64,000 nt of DNA from Agrobacterium tumefaciens (GCA_017744915.1 JAGIAH010000004.1:372001-436000), one strand, 5' to 3'; numbered from the stretch's first letter, positions 1-8,934 are shown. Notes: a model not told the origin generated them from the sequence alone. Numbers and translations are program-made.

Positions 1-1
1 C

Positions 2-205
2 ATGCTGAACGCAATGACGATTGAGGACGTCGAGGAGTTGAGGGACATCTACGGCACAAAGTTCCCGGACCTGCAGAAGCTAAGGTCTCAGGCAAAGAGA
101 AACCGTCGCGCCCGAAAGCGCAACGCGCACGAATATCAGCAAGCCCGGCAAAGTGGCGGGCAAGTCATAGAGACTGCCGAGACTGAGGAGCCGTCCACTC
201 CCTGA
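2..205 (+). CDS. Hypothetical protein, probably a C-terminal fragment
   Basis: An open frame enters at the left edge and stops at a TGA at 203-205. The visible 67 residues begin Met-Leu-Asn, but only one base lies upstream, so this could be the tail of a longer gene. The middle is very basic (residues about 27-42 rich in Arg, Lys, Asn) and the end is Glu/Thr-rich; no family is recognised. It ends tail-to-tail with the minus-strand gene at 165-845, overlapping it by 41 bp. Confidence 0.35.
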   Translation: MLNAMTIEDVEELRDIYGTKFPDLQKLRSQAKRNRRARKRNAHEYQQARQSGGQVIETAETEEPSTP

Positions 206-845
206 AATGCTTTCCGATTGCCCTCTGGATCTCCCACGGCGCAGGATTCTCCATCCGCCTGACCTGCTTTCCGTCTACGTGGAGCTGGCCTACACCGCTG
301 CATCTCCACGCGAAGCTGACCTCGCGTCCGGCGGCATCCTCGACAGTCAGCGTCTCCACATTACCATCGGTCGAGAAGACTATCTCGGGACCATCCGGCC
401 CGCATAGATCGCTGAACTCCTCGTAGGCCATCGCCACCTCCTGCGAAATCTCCTTATCGCTCTCATGCAATGGAACAAGAACGACTTCCTTTAGATAAAC
501 GCCGATCGCGTTAACAAACAAAGCCATGTCATCGCCCTCGAGGTATTGTTCCTGCTCAAACTGCCTCGGAATGTACCCGAACCATCCCGCATCCCCGAAC
601 TTTACTTCCGTATGGATTTCGGCGGTGACCTGGACATCCTCCCACTCCGCCCGATCCTTGCGTGTTTCGGCTCTGCCCGGGACGAAGAGTTCGACTGGTA
701 GCCTCCAGCCGTTCGGATCGCGCGTCCTGAACACCAGGGTCAGTCCGCCGTCTCCGCGCTCTCCACGCATAACGAGATTTCTCTCCTTCAGGATATACCC
801 GTAGCGCTCCTTCGCCTCGATCATGATCTGCGTGAAATATCCCAT
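165..845 (-). CDS. Hypothetical protein, 226 aa
   Basis: A full-length 226-residue frame. The ATG at 845 is preceded by a good GGAGG ribosome binding site about 9 bases upstream, which supports this start. The protein is soluble and acidic, with no signal peptide or membrane segment and many aromatic residues (for example GWFGYIP near residue 88). I do not recognise the family. It is read divergently from the small-gene row that starts at 1580 and is separated from it by about 730 bp. A LexA-like box lies in its upstream region at 952-966. Its place beside a transposition module suggests cargo, but no function can be assigned. Confidence 0.7.
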   Translation of the reverse strand: MGYFTQIMIEAKERYGYILKERNLVMRGERGDGGLTLVFRTRDPNGWRLPVELFVPGRAETRKDRAEWEDVQVTAEIHTEVKFGDAGWFGYIPRQFEQEQYLEGDDMALFVNAIGVYLKEVVLVPLHESDKEISQEVAMAYEEFSDLCGPDGPEIVFSTDGNVETLTVEDAAGREVSFAWRCSGVGQLHVDGKQVRRMENPAPWEIQRAIGKHFREWTAPQSRQSL

Positions 846-1579
846 GGATTCGACCTCCCTGCTGGTGCGGGAAGGATCCGTTGCATGGACGCAAGGGACA
901 AACCGGGTTGAAAGGATTCGTCGCTCGAAGTTCTCTCAATTGTTGACACGAGAACTTAAGAAGAACATTTAACAATATGATATAGCTTCATATTTTTCTG
1001 TAGACGCCGCGTCTGCAATGTGCCTTACTGCTCACGCCCGATGAGGCGCCGGAGGTACCGATGATAAAGATATCGATATCCGTGAAGGGTCAGGTCTGAC
1101 GCTGACGCCACAGGTGCGCCCCGGCACCGCGTGAGGGGAGCTTGATGCTTCCGAACGGGCGACCTCCGAAGAATTTCACTATTTCTAACGATGCAGCCTT
1201 AGGTCGGCGGACAAGTTTCCGAGCGTCATTTAGGAACGACATTGTAGCTAGTGACTGCGATGGAGTTTCACGATGTATCCAGCAAATGAAGTCATCCCCC
1301 TGCGCATGCGGGTCTCTGCAGTGGTCCTCGTCATAGCCTGATCTCCCGCCGACATTTCCGTCTGATTTCGCCCTGGCATTGCCTGCCGGGAATGCCCACC
1401 CGTGCTCTGAAGAAAGATTCGCCTATGCCGACACCAACGTGGAACAGATCCGCACGCGATCCGCCCTGAACTGACCTGCGCCGCGCGCGGCGTCTCTCCG
1501 AAGTTCAAGAAATGCCGCACTCCGGGCAACTCCGGAGATCGACGGCGCACGTCCGCACTTCACTAAGAAGGATACCCAC
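846..1579. other. Intergenic stretch without convincing gene
   Basis: A 734-bp divergent gap. The part near 940-1010 is AT-rich and holds a TTGACA hexamer (943-948), the LexA-like box and a TATGAT hexamer (976-981). The rest is GC-rich. Short open frames here lack ribosome binding sites and have the Arg/Ser-rich composition of non-coding frames. Regulatory sequence for both divergent transcripts is the simplest reading. Confidence 0.5.
952..966 (-). promoter_or_regulatory. Candidate LexA (SOS) box
   Basis: GAAC-N7-GAAC on the plus strand, which is GTTC-N7-GTTC on the minus strand, the known alphaproteobacterial LexA operator. It lies about 107 bp upstream of the minus-strand gene at 165-845 and next to a TTGACA at 943-948. 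The eight fixed bases are expected about twice by chance in a window this size, so position is the main support. Confidence 0.35.
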
Positions 1580-1927
1580 ATGAGCACTGCATCCGACGTC
1601 TCCATTCAGGTCCTGCCGACGGCTTTCACCAAGGCAGAGATCGAAATCCAGCGTGACTTTGCGCGCAAGTGCATCCGTGCGAAGCGCTTCGAAGACCTCT
1701 CGTCGCGTTACATGGCGATGAAAGCCGAATGCCATCGCCGCGGGCTGCGTGCATGCGATTTTCAGACGTTTCGTAACGCGGTCCGCCTGACCCGCCTTGG
1801 CACTTCTCGCCGCGTCAATTTGCCCAAATCCTGCTTGCGTATGCAGGAGTACTATTTCGGTCTGCCGACCGAAACCGCGCTCGCCCATGAGCACGACAGT
1901 TTTCTGAATCTCTGGCGTCGCCGTTGA
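1580..1927 (+). CDS. Hypothetical protein, 115 aa
   Basis: The frame opens at an ATG with an AAGGAT ribosome binding site just upstream. The 115-residue product is basic in its second half (several Arg-Arg pairs, ending Trp-Arg-Arg-Arg) with a helical look, and no known domain is recognised. It is the first gene of a tightly packed, co-oriented row that continues through 1946, 2263 and 2699 to the TnsA-like gene at 2987, so it may be co-transcribed with the transposition genes or be element cargo. Confidence 0.65.
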   Translation: MSTASDVSIQVLPTAFTKAEIEIQRDFARKCIRAKRFEDLSSRYMAMKAECHRRGLRACDFQTFRNAVRLTRLGTSRRVNLPKSCLRMQEYYFGLPTETALAHEHDSFLNLWRRR

Positions 1928-1945
1928 TCGGGGAGCCAGAACAGG

Positions 1946-2273
1946 ATGACCATCAAAACCAGCTCGATCCGCACCCGAAAACCCGGTGTCACGGACAAGG
2001 GTCTGCTCCAAGTGCTCCCCGCAGAAGTGGACGAGTTCGACCTCGATCTTGTCCGCCTTCTCAAGAGGGCGGGAGTGTGGGAGGCGCTCCCAAAGAGACA
2101 AACGCCGTCACCTGAAGCGGCTGGCACCACGCCACGTCACCGTTGTGCGCGGCAAGCCCAACCTGCACGACGCAATCCGATCACCGGGAACCGATGCCGC
2201 AGCCGCCGAGAACGCCAGTCGGTCGAAGCTATTTGCGTTCGACTCCACGAAGAGGAAATCACATGTTCCATGA
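1946..2273 (+). CDS. Small hypothetical gene, apparently frameshifted
   Basis: The ATG at 1946 follows a GGGGAG ribosome binding site, 18 bp after the previous gene. The first ~52 codons read as a normal acidic protein (for example DEFDLDLVRLLKR). Near 2105-2110, around a CAAAC run, this frame turns Arg/Pro-rich and continues to a stop at 2281. The +1 frame becomes protein-like at the same point (RRHLKRLAPRHVTVVRGKP) and ends at TGA 2271-2273, overlapping the ATG of the next gene by 11 bp. Removing one A would give a product of about 108 residues. This could be a real mutation, a sequencing error or a programmed shift. Confidence 0.45.
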
Positions 2274-2718
2274 AGAAATGACGGCCTACTTCACGACTCT
2301 GGCCGACTTCCATCCTGCCGTGCTCCGATGGTCAGCCGATGTTCTACAGGATCATCCGATGCTCGCGACGACCTTCGCGGCTACGTTGAATGTCATCATT
2401 CAGCAGACCCAGTTGCTCGGAATCGACGATGAAACGGCACACGAGCTTCTCATCTGCCTGATCGAACATGAAGTAGGACCGGCCCTGCGCCGGCTGGGGA
2501 TCAGCTTGCCCATCCCCTCCCGCGACCTGTTCTCAACCCTGGCGCACTCGTTTCGTGAAGATGACGAAATCGCAAAAGTTATGCTTCGAGAGCCGTTGAT
2601 GGTGGAGAAGGGTCCCGTCGGCATCATGCGTAGGTCGCTTTGGGCCGAAGGTTTGAGGGAGCCGGAGGTGTCGCTGAGACTCGCCGGACTCCAAGCGATT
2701 GAGCCGCAAATACACTGA
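2263..2718 (+). CDS. Hypothetical protein, 151 aa
   Basis: The start at ATG 2263 is chosen because AGAGGA lies 7-12 bases upstream; a longer in-frame extension to 2143 has no such site. The 151-residue product is helical, without signal peptide or membrane segment, and its middle is rich in Leu and Ile (VIIQQTQLLGIDDETAHELL region). No domain is recognised. It overlaps the end of the preceding small gene and is itself overlapped by a possible TTG-started gene at 2699, typical of translationally coupled operons. Confidence 0.65.
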   Translation: MFHEEMTAYFTTLADFHPAVLRWSADVLQDHPMLATTFAATLNVIIQQTQLLGIDDETAHELLICLIEHEVGPALRRLGISLPIPSRDLFSTLAHSFREDDEIAKVMLREPLMVEKGPVGIMRRSLWAEGLREPEVSLRLAGLQAIEPQIH

Positions 2719-2881
2719 GCCGGCGGCTCGAAACCGCTGCCCGGTCAGCGTCACCACGCCAAACGGGGCCGTACAGCATTTCGAAAGCGATGCCGAGGTG
2801 CACGCTTTCCGGAAAGTATTACCCGCGAGCCGGGGCCATCGTCTCTCCGACGGTCGGCGACGGAAGATTCTCACCCCATGA
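2699..2881 (+). CDS. Possible small protein, TTG start, 60 aa
   Basis: A 60-codon frame starts with TTG 2699 and overlaps the previous gene by 20 bp. The translation looks protein-like (TPNGAVQHFESDAEVHAFRKVL) and ends in a basic tail (RRRKILTP). The ribosome binding site is weak and no family is recognised, so it could be non-coding. It is the only candidate gene between 2718 and tnsA. The following 100 bp (2882-2986) are very GC-rich. Confidence 0.35.
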   Translation: MSRKYTEPAARNRCPVSVTTPNGAVQHFESDAEVHAFRKVLPASRGHRLSDGRRRKILTP

Positions 2882-2986
2882 CTCCGCGCGGGCCGCCCCG
2901 GCCCTAGCACACCCCTCCACCAGTCAGCCCTGGCCCGGCCGCGCAGCGCGGCCGGCATCGGACACCTGCGTTCAACGGAGCCTTCA

Positions 2987-3844
2987 ATGACCCGCGTCAG
3001 ACAACTCATCCGCTTCATGAAGGAGCTGGAATCCGGCCACGACCGGACGCAAATCCCGCTTCCTTCCGACACCGTCTTCCTCAAGCCGGACAATCCGCTT
3101 ATCTCGGGACGGATCCGGCCCTTCCCGATCGATGTCCACGATGAGGACGAGAACTATTCCGACATCGTCAGCCTCCCATGGCTTTGGATGCCGACCGAGG
3201 AGCCGACGCCCAGCCGATGGTACCCGGCCAGAACGAAGGGCCATTCCCGCGGCACCATTACCAATCCGAAGACACGCTCGGCAATCAGCTACGCCAGTAC
3301 ATACGAGATGAACCTCGCCTACATGCTCTGTGCCTCCAAGCATGTCGCCAAGGTCGAGGATCAGCCCGAAGCCATCATCGTCCCCCGCGACGACGGTGAC
3401 AAACAACACACCGTCGACTTCCGGGCGACGATGGCGGGCAATGGCTACCGGATCGTCGTCGGTGTGCGACCATCCTGGCAGCTAGACAAGGACGACCTCC
3501 GTCACACGATCGAACGGATCAACTCCGGCTCGCTCGCGGACTTCGCCGACGAGGCGATCATTCTAACCGAACGCGAGATCACGAACGACCGCGGGTGGAA
3601 CGCAAAGAGCATCCTTCGTGCGCTCAAGGGGTCGGTCGCCAACGACAATGCCCGCCTGGCGAACCACGCCTCGAAATTCGACGGAACCGTGTCGCTCATG
3701 ACACTGACCAGCATCTTCGATGACTCCGCGGCCGCCTGGAACGCCGTCTGGTGCCTGATCCACGACGAAATCCTACTGCCCAGCCGTCCCGACCTCAAGC
3801 TCGTGGATGCCCCCTTCGTCGCCTTCAACCACAACGCAGCCTGA
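2987..3844 (+). CDS. tnsA: TnsA-like transposon endonuclease subunit, catalytic motif altered
   Basis: A 285-residue protein directly upstream of tnsB and tnsC. In Tn7, TnsA is the restriction-enzyme-like subunit that cuts the 5' ends of the element. A TnsA-type core is visible: a helix with YEMNLAYML carrying Glu107, then HTVDFRA with Asp144, then the strand YRIVVGVRPS. The family signature at the end of that strand is Gln/Glu-x-Lys; here it reads Gly159-Val160-Arg161, so the Gln and Lys are both replaced. The C-terminal half is helical, as in the TnsA domain that contacts TnsC. The assignment rests on gene order plus this partial motif. It could be nuclease-dead or use Arg161 in place of Lys. 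Confidence 0.7.
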   Translation: MTRVRQLIRFMKELESGHDRTQIPLPSDTVFLKPDNPLISGRIRPFPIDVHDEDENYSDIVSLPWLWMPTEEPTPSRWYPARTKGHSRGTITNPKTRSAISYASTYEMNLAYMLCASKHVAKVEDQPEAIIVPRDDGDKQHTVDFRATMAGNGYRIVVGVRPSWQLDKDDLRHTIERINSGSLADFADEAIILTEREITNDRGWNAKSILRALKGSVANDNARLANHASKFDGTVSLMTLTSIFDDSAAAWNAVWCLIHDEILLPSRPDLKLVDAPFVAFNHNAA

Positions 3845-3855
3845 AAGGAAAAAGC

Positions 3856-6192
3856 ATGAGAACCAACCTTCCCGCCCTCCTCTCGCTCCAGCACGGCGTC
3901 GTGCTGCCGGTGTTCAACCGCCTCCCCGTCAAGGCCCGCGTTCGTGATCGCGGCATCGACTATTGTGTCCTGTACTGCGACCGAAACGGTGCCGCGCTCC
4001 AGCGCATGGATGAGACCCAGGCGACAGTAACCTTCAGCCAGGCCGACATCACGGAGGCACTCAACCGTCCAGGCAGCCCGATGACGATCGAGAAGGACTT
4101 CTACGCCGAAACGAAGGCACGCGCCCGGTTGAAAGGTGCAGACAAACTCAGCGGTATGAACCCGAGCGATCAGGAAACGGTCCTCAAAAGAGAGTACTTC
4201 GTTCGGTCCTTCTACGAGATGCGGGCCGACTACAGGGAAAAGTGCAGGCTTGCCCGCATGGATAGGATGCCGCTTCCGCCTCGCGTCAGCAAGTCGCGCG
4301 ACTCCCTTCTGCGGGTGATCCCGCTCATTTCTCTGAAATGGCGCGCACACCAGTTGGCGAACTCGCCGAAGGCGACTTACCGCACAAAGGAGAAGACCGT
4401 CACCCTCGTCGAACCGACCCCGTCCACATTGAAGAACTGGATGCAGACAATGGAAGAAAACGACTTCGATCCGGTCTTTCTCCGGAACCAGTATCGCGAC
4501 GAGCGCCAGGAGTATTTCACAGCGGACGAGCTCATTCACCTTAACGCTGCGATCGCCGCCGCCTGCTCGCGAACCGATCCCGACCTCGCAAGAATCCATG
4601 CCGACATGGTTACCGCCATGGAGGCCGAAAACAAAACGCGCGGTGCCGGCGACCAACTCAGGATTCCGTGCGAGAGCACGCTGCGCAATCGGTATGCAGA
4701 TCTGCCAGAAATGAAGCGCGACCTTGCACACGACGGCAAGGAAGCCGCCAAGCGCAAATGGCAACCCGAGCACGGCGGCATCGACGTCGTCCGGGCGGGC
4801 GAGCGCGTGGAAGTCGATGATCACGAAACCGACCTCCACACAGTACTGGCGATGATCGGTGCCTGGAAAACGATGTCGAAGACCGAGCGCGCCAAGGTCA
4901 AGCGAATCCGATTGTGGATCTCGGCGGGGATCGATGTGGCCAGCAGAGGCCTGACAGCGCTCTACGTCAGTGCTCGTCCGCCGTCTAACAAATCGGCAAT
5001 GACAGTCCTGGAAATGTCGACCCGCGACAAGACCGATATCGCGCGCCGTCTCGGATGCTCAACCGCATGGATTCAGGGTGGCACTATCGAGACTATCGCG
5101 GTCGATAGCGCAGCCTACTTTGCCAACCGCTCTTTTCGGATCGCGGTGAACGACATGGGCACTGACTTGTTCTTGCCGCCCGCCGGGGAAGCACCCTGGC
5201 GAGGCTTCATCGAGCGCTGGTTCCGAACCCTTTCGCACCAGATGTTCAACTATTTCAACGGACGCACGTGGGGTTCTTCTGTCGAAAAGGGCGACTACGA
5301 CTCCGAAGCCGAGGCAGACATGATTGCTGATCAGGTTGCCGAGTGCCTGCTTCGGTGGGCCATCGACGGGTACCACAACGCGCCGCATTCCGAACTGAAC
5401 GGGTCCACGCCGCAGAACCGTTGGCTGGAACTCAGCAGAGACTACGGCGTGATGCCCGGCCCGACCGGAGCGCTGCGTACGCATCTTTTTGGAACGCACA
5501 TCAAGCGTACCATCTCGAAAAAGGGCATCCGGAGCGCCGGCTTGCAGTTCCAGAGCAAGGAACTTCAGAAGATTCGCCGAAGGGTTGGCAAAACTCCGGT
5601 GATTGCCCGCATCAACAATCACAACCTGGGCAGCCTCTCCGTATGGACCGAGGACGGCTGGATCGAAGTGCCTTGCGTCCATCAGGATCTGGAGGGTGTA
5701 AGCATCTGGCAGTGGCTGGCGGCAACCGAGAAGCTCCGTTTGTTTAATGCCGAAAATGCCAAAGTATCCCGCGGCACCCTCCAGGCGACCTTCCTCTGGC
5801 TCAAAAACCAGGCGGAAATGGCTCGTCTTGAATCCGGCCTGCTCAGCCCCGTGTTGGCCGACGAGGACTACCAGCGCTTCGAGAAGAGCATGGACCGCAC
5901 ATTCGACGTCCTTGAGAAACCGTTCGAAGGTGAATTCCGTCCAGAGGGTGAATGGCACCCGTCCAACGAGCTGTTCGCGGCTCTCGGCATTCACCCCGTT
6001 GTCTACGCCGCAAAGAAAAAGTCCGCAAAGGCGGCTCGGGAAGAAGCCGACGCAGGCGGACGTCCGCAGCTCGGCACCATGCCCATGCAGCACGAGCAGG
6101 AGCAGGAGGCACATGCGCACGAGCCGAACGAGCCATTAGACGACGAGACGACGGTCGTTCGCCGCATCACCACCAACATCTTTGAAAACTAG
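3856..6192 (+). CDS. tnsB: TnsB-like DDE transposase (Mu/Tn7 type)
   Basis: Transposase that cuts and joins the 3' ends of the element. The start at ATG 3856 follows AAGGAAAAAGC and lies 11 bp after tnsA, giving 778 residues. The RNase H-fold triad is visible: Asp321 in RVEVDDH, Asp417 in IAVDSA and Glu453 in RGFIERWF, with 35 residues between the second Asp and the Glu as in retroviral-type DDE enzymes. Residues 1-300 hold the DNA-binding region; a Mu-type C-terminal beta-barrel follows at about 560-640. The tail (about 740-778) is rich in His, Glu and Asp; in Tn7 the TnsB tail contacts TnsC. It is translated close to tnsC (10 bp gap). Confidence 0.93.
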   Translation: MRTNLPALLSLQHGVVLPVFNRLPVKARVRDRGIDYCVLYCDRNGAALQRMDETQATVTFSQADITEALNRPGSPMTIEKDFYAETKARARLKGADKLSGMNPSDQETVLKREYFVRSFYEMRADYREKCRLARMDRMPLPPRVSKSRDSLLRVIPLISLKWRAHQLANSPKATYRTKEKTVTLVEPTPSTLKNWMQTMEENDFDPVFLRNQYRDERQEYFTADELIHLNAAIAAACSRTDPDLARIHADMVTAMEAENKTRGAGDQLRIPCESTLRNRYADLPEMKRDLAHDGKEAAKRKWQPEHGGIDVVRAGERVEVDDHETDLHTVLAMIGAWKTMSKTERAKVKRIRLWISAGIDVASRGLTALYVSARPPSNKSAMTVLEMSTRDKTDIARRLGCSTAWIQGGTIETIAVDSAAYFANRSFRIAVNDMGTDLFLPPAGEAPWRGFIERWFRTLSHQMFNYFNGRTWGSSVEKGDYDSEAEADMIADQVAECLLRWAIDGYHNAPHSELNGSTPQNRWLELSRDYGVMPGPTGALRTHLFGTHIKRTISKKGIRSAGLQFQSKELQKIRRRVGKTPVIARINNHNLGSLSVWTEDGWIEVPCVHQDLEGVSIWQWLAATEKLRLFNAENAKVSRGTLQATFLWLKNQAEMARLESGLLSPVLADEDYQRFEKSMDRTFDVLEKPFEGEFRPEGEWHPSNELFAALGIHPVVYAAKKKSAKAAREEADAGGRPQLGTMPMQHEQEQEAHAHEPNEPLDDETTVVRRITTNIFEN

Positions 6193-6202
6193 GGAGATTC
6201 TC

Positions 6203-7345
6203 ATGGAAATGTTTGACAAGAACCTCGACGCAAAGCGCAGTCAGGCAGCCATCGACCACGTCCGTGGGCTGATCGGTGACAACCGCGCAGCCATCGCAGA
6301 CCGGATCGCCGAACTATACGATCACTACGTGATCCTCGATCGCGACATGCCCCTGCGAGCTGCTCTCGTGTCGTCGGTTGCAAGCGTTCTCACCCCTATC
6401 ACCGGAAGGCCTGACAAGCGGAGGATCGTGGCCGTCACCGGGCGTTCCGGCGCAGGAAAGACCACGGCGCTGATGAAGCATATCGGGAGCATTCCTGCGA
6501 TGCAGTCCTACGTGGACGACGACGGCGTTATGATCCACCCCGTCATCATTGTCGATGCTCCGTCACCATGTACGCCTCGCCTGCTGGCTATCTCATGCCT
6601 CGAAGCGCTCGGTCATGCGCCTCCGGAAGGCATCAAGGAGAACCAGGCCTGGCTGCTGTTTCGCCGACTGTTGAAAGTTCACAAGGTCATGTGGGTGTTC
6701 ATCGATGAGGCCCAGAACGCTATCGAGACTGCTTCTGTCCGCGAGGCAACCGTTATCGGCGACGCGTTCAAGTCGCTGACCCAGATGCCGGATTGGCCCG
6801 TGAGATTGATCCTTGCAGGCGTGGCGCCCCTGGCAAGCTTCCTCGCGCGAAAGCAGCTCTACAATCGCCGCACCGTCGTTCCCTTCGACACCCTCGACGC
6901 AGACGGTACGACGGACCTTGTGAAAAGCATTCTGGAGACGATTGTGCAGGAACACGCTCGCATGGAAATCCGGATCAAGCTTGATGACACTATCGAAGAA
7001 GCCGACGAGGAAACGACCAACACGCGGCAAAGCAAAAAGGGCACGTTCCTCAAGCGATTGATGCACGCCTGTGATGCCGAATTCGGGTCTGTGGTCCAGA
7101 TGATCCGGGCTGCCGTCGAGTTAGCCATCTACGCAGATCGTGACCATGTCACGATCGATGACTTTGCGAAGACCTACGCCTCCTTCTCAGGTTGCAGGCC
7201 TAGCAAGAACATCTTCACCGCCGCCAACTGGGAGGAACTCGACCCCGCAACCGCCCTGCTCCGCGACGACGATCGGGTCTGGGAAGCCGAAAGGCTGAGG
7301 TCCAAGGGAAAGAATGCAACCAGGTACGGAGTTCGCCCACAATGA
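6203..7345 (+). CDS. tnsC: TnsC/TniB-like AAA+ transposition regulator
   Basis: ATPase that links target selection to the transposase. ATG 6203 is preferred over the TTG at 6182 because AGGGAG lies at 6191-6196. The 380-residue product has Walker A GRSGAGKTT at residues 80-88 and Walker B VFIDEAQ with Asp168-Glu169, plus a TniB/AAA_22-type core and a C-terminal basic tail. Its stop overlaps the tniQ start (ATGA), so the two are translationally coupled. TnsC forms ATP-dependent filaments on DNA in the known systems; that is family knowledge, not visible here. Confidence 0.93.
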   Translation: MEMFDKNLDAKRSQAAIDHVRGLIGDNRAAIADRIAELYDHYVILDRDMPLRAALVSSVASVLTPITGRPDKRRIVAVTGRSGAGKTTALMKHIGSIPAMQSYVDDDGVMIHPVIIVDAPSPCTPRLLAISCLEALGHAPPEGIKENQAWLLFRRLLKVHKVMWVFIDEAQNAIETASVREATVIGDAFKSLTQMPDWPVRLILAGVAPLASFLARKQLYNRRTVVPFDTLDADGTTDLVKSILETIVQEHARMEIRIKLDDTIEEADEETTNTRQSKKGTFLKRLMHACDAEFGSVVQMIRAAVELAIYADRDHVTIDDFAKTYASFSGCRPSKNIFTAANWEELDPATALLRDDDRVWEAERLRSKGKNATRYGVRPQ

Positions 7346-8934
7346 GCAGGCTTGCCGAATTGCTTCCCTTCCACGCTGGCCACGAAACCGTCGCCAGCTA
7401 TTTCTCGCGACTTGCGGCGGCATGTGGCTACGAAAACGCCCGCGCCTTCGCCTTCCACCTTCAACTTCAGTTCCAAGGCATCGTTGCTGGACGGGAGAAA
7501 GATTTGGAGACCTTCGCTGCAGTTCTGGATATGCCGAAATCGTCGCTCTCTGCGGGGGTTATTCTCGGAGACAAGTACGTCTATCAAATCTCAGGTCAGG
7601 TGCTCAGCCGGCATGAGATGCAAAGGCTGCGGTTTCGTTTTTGTCCCTTCTGCGTGAGCGAGGACGAACATCGCTGCGGCGGTCGACGAGGTTTTCGGGC
7701 ATACGGACGCCTGCATTGGCACGTTTCCGCTATCCGCACCTGCAAGGGGCACGGCGTTCGCCTCGTCTCGAGTGCTGAGCTCGCGAGATCGCCGTTCCAG
7801 CATGACTTTGCGGCCAACCTTGCTGCGGAATCCTCCAGGATTCCCGGGTTCATGGCGTCTGCTGAAACTGCGGAACCGGACAATCTTCAGACATATGTCG
7901 AGGAGAGGTTGAAAGGCGGCAGGTCTGGTGCCGACTGGCTTGACTCCCTGCCCCTGTATGTCGCCATCCGCCTCTGTGAAATTGTGGGCGCATCTCTGTT
8001 GCACGGAAACCTGTTCCGCTCATCGGGATTCGGCGACCGGGAATGGTCAGAGAGCAGCGGTGCAGGCTACGATCTTCTTAAAGAAGGGGAACCTGCATTC
8101 CGCCAATACCTCCAGGCTCAGGTGGATGATTTTCACCGCGGGAAAGGTTCCGGCGGTCAGCGATCCATCTTCGGTCGTCTTTATCTAACCCTTGCCCATC
8201 GGACGACCGAAGCTGCATTTGACCCGATCCGAGATATCATGCGTGACGTGGCTATTCACAATCTCCCGCTCGGACCCGGGGATGAATTCTTCGGGCCGAT
8301 CACTTCCAGAAAGTTCCACACGATCAACTCTGCCTCAAAAGCCCACGGCATTCCGTTCGAGCGCCTCAACAAACTCGTGCTGGACGCAGGATTGCTCCCC
8401 AGTGAAACAAGCGGTAAAGGCAGACATCTCATCGAAGCCCAAGCCGTCGACCGCATTGTCACGGAAATGGCTGCAACATTTAATCAGAAAGAGGTCGTTA
8501 CTAAACTTGGGGTCACGCGCAAATTAGGTCGGCAGCTCATCAACGGCGGCCTTTTGAAGCCATCCTTCAAAGTGAAACAGCGACCCGGCGCCAGGATCAT
8601 TCCTCGATACCCGGCCGAGCAAGTTACCACTCTACTCGCGAGCCTTCGATCTGTCGCCAACTCCACGGACATGAGCGAACTCCACGATTTACATACTTCG
8701 ATCAAGCGTTGCGGATGCACGTTCATCGAGGCAATCAATTTGATCCGCTCTGAAAAACTCTCAAAAGTTGGCTGGGACGAAAGTGAAATCGGACTTGCAG
8801 CCCTTCGAGTCGATCCAATAGAAATGCGGCTTCTGATGATGCGTCAAAACTCGGTCGTTTCGGATGAGCAGAGCAAGCGTTCAATGGCGGGACCTCAGCC
8901 GCACGGCAGTCCCAATCAGCAATTGTCACTTTAG
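7342..8934 (+). CDS. tniQ: TniQ/TnsD-like target-selection protein
   Basis: A 530-residue protein beginning in the ATGA overlap with tnsC. The N-terminal TniQ domain has a zinc-ribbon-like motif: Cys101-Pro-Phe-Cys104 and Cys134-Lys-Gly-His137. The C-terminal half holds helix-turn-helix-like stretches (around VVTKLGVTRKLGRQLI), as expected for a DNA-binding TnsD. The length is close to Tn7 TnsD (about 500) and longer than the TniQ proteins of CRISPR-associated transposons, which favours recognition of a fixed attachment sequence. It is the last gene before the terminator at 8960 and the presumed element end. Confidence 0.9.
   Translation: MSRLAELLPFHAGHETVASYFSRLAAACGYENARAFAFHLQLQFQGIVAGREKDLETFAAVLDMPKSSLSAGVILGDKYVYQISGQVLSRHEMQRLRFRFCPFCVSEDEHRCGGRRGFRAYGRLHWHVSAIRTCKGHGVRLVSSAELARSPFQHDFAANLAAESSRIPGFMASAETAEPDNLQTYVEERLKGGRSGADWLDSLPLYVAIRLCEIVGASLLHGNLFRSSGFGDREWSESSGAGYDLLKEGEPAFRQYLQAQVDDFHRGKGSGGQRSIFGRLYLTLAHRTTEAAFDPIRDIMRDVAIHNLPLGPGDEFFGPITSRKFHTINSASKAHGIPFERLNKLVLDAGLLPSETSGKGRHLIEAQAVDRIVTEMAATFNQKEVVTKLGVTRKLGRQLINGGLLKPSFKVKQRPGARIIPRYPAEQVTTLLASLRSVANSTDMSELHDLHTSIKRCGCTFIEAINLIRSEKLSKVGWDESEIGLAALRVDPIEMRLLMMRQNSVVSDEQSKRSMAGPQPHGSPNQQLSL

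Larger units (their letters stand above)
2987..8934 (+). mobile_element. Tn7-like transposition module (tnsA-tnsB-tnsC-tniQ)
   Basis: Four co-oriented genes with overlaps or short gaps form the complete protein set of a heteromeric Tn7-like element. The coordinates cover only the gene core. The right end should lie between tniQ and the chromosomal gene at 9183. The left end and further cargo lie to the left of the window, because accessory genes continue to position 1. No CRISPR repeats, cas genes or tnsE are seen in the visible 9 kb. Confidence 0.85.

Noticed and set aside
3502..4839. A 445-codon minus-strand frame over tnsA/tnsB.
   Set aside because: Antisense to recognised transposition genes, with no motif.
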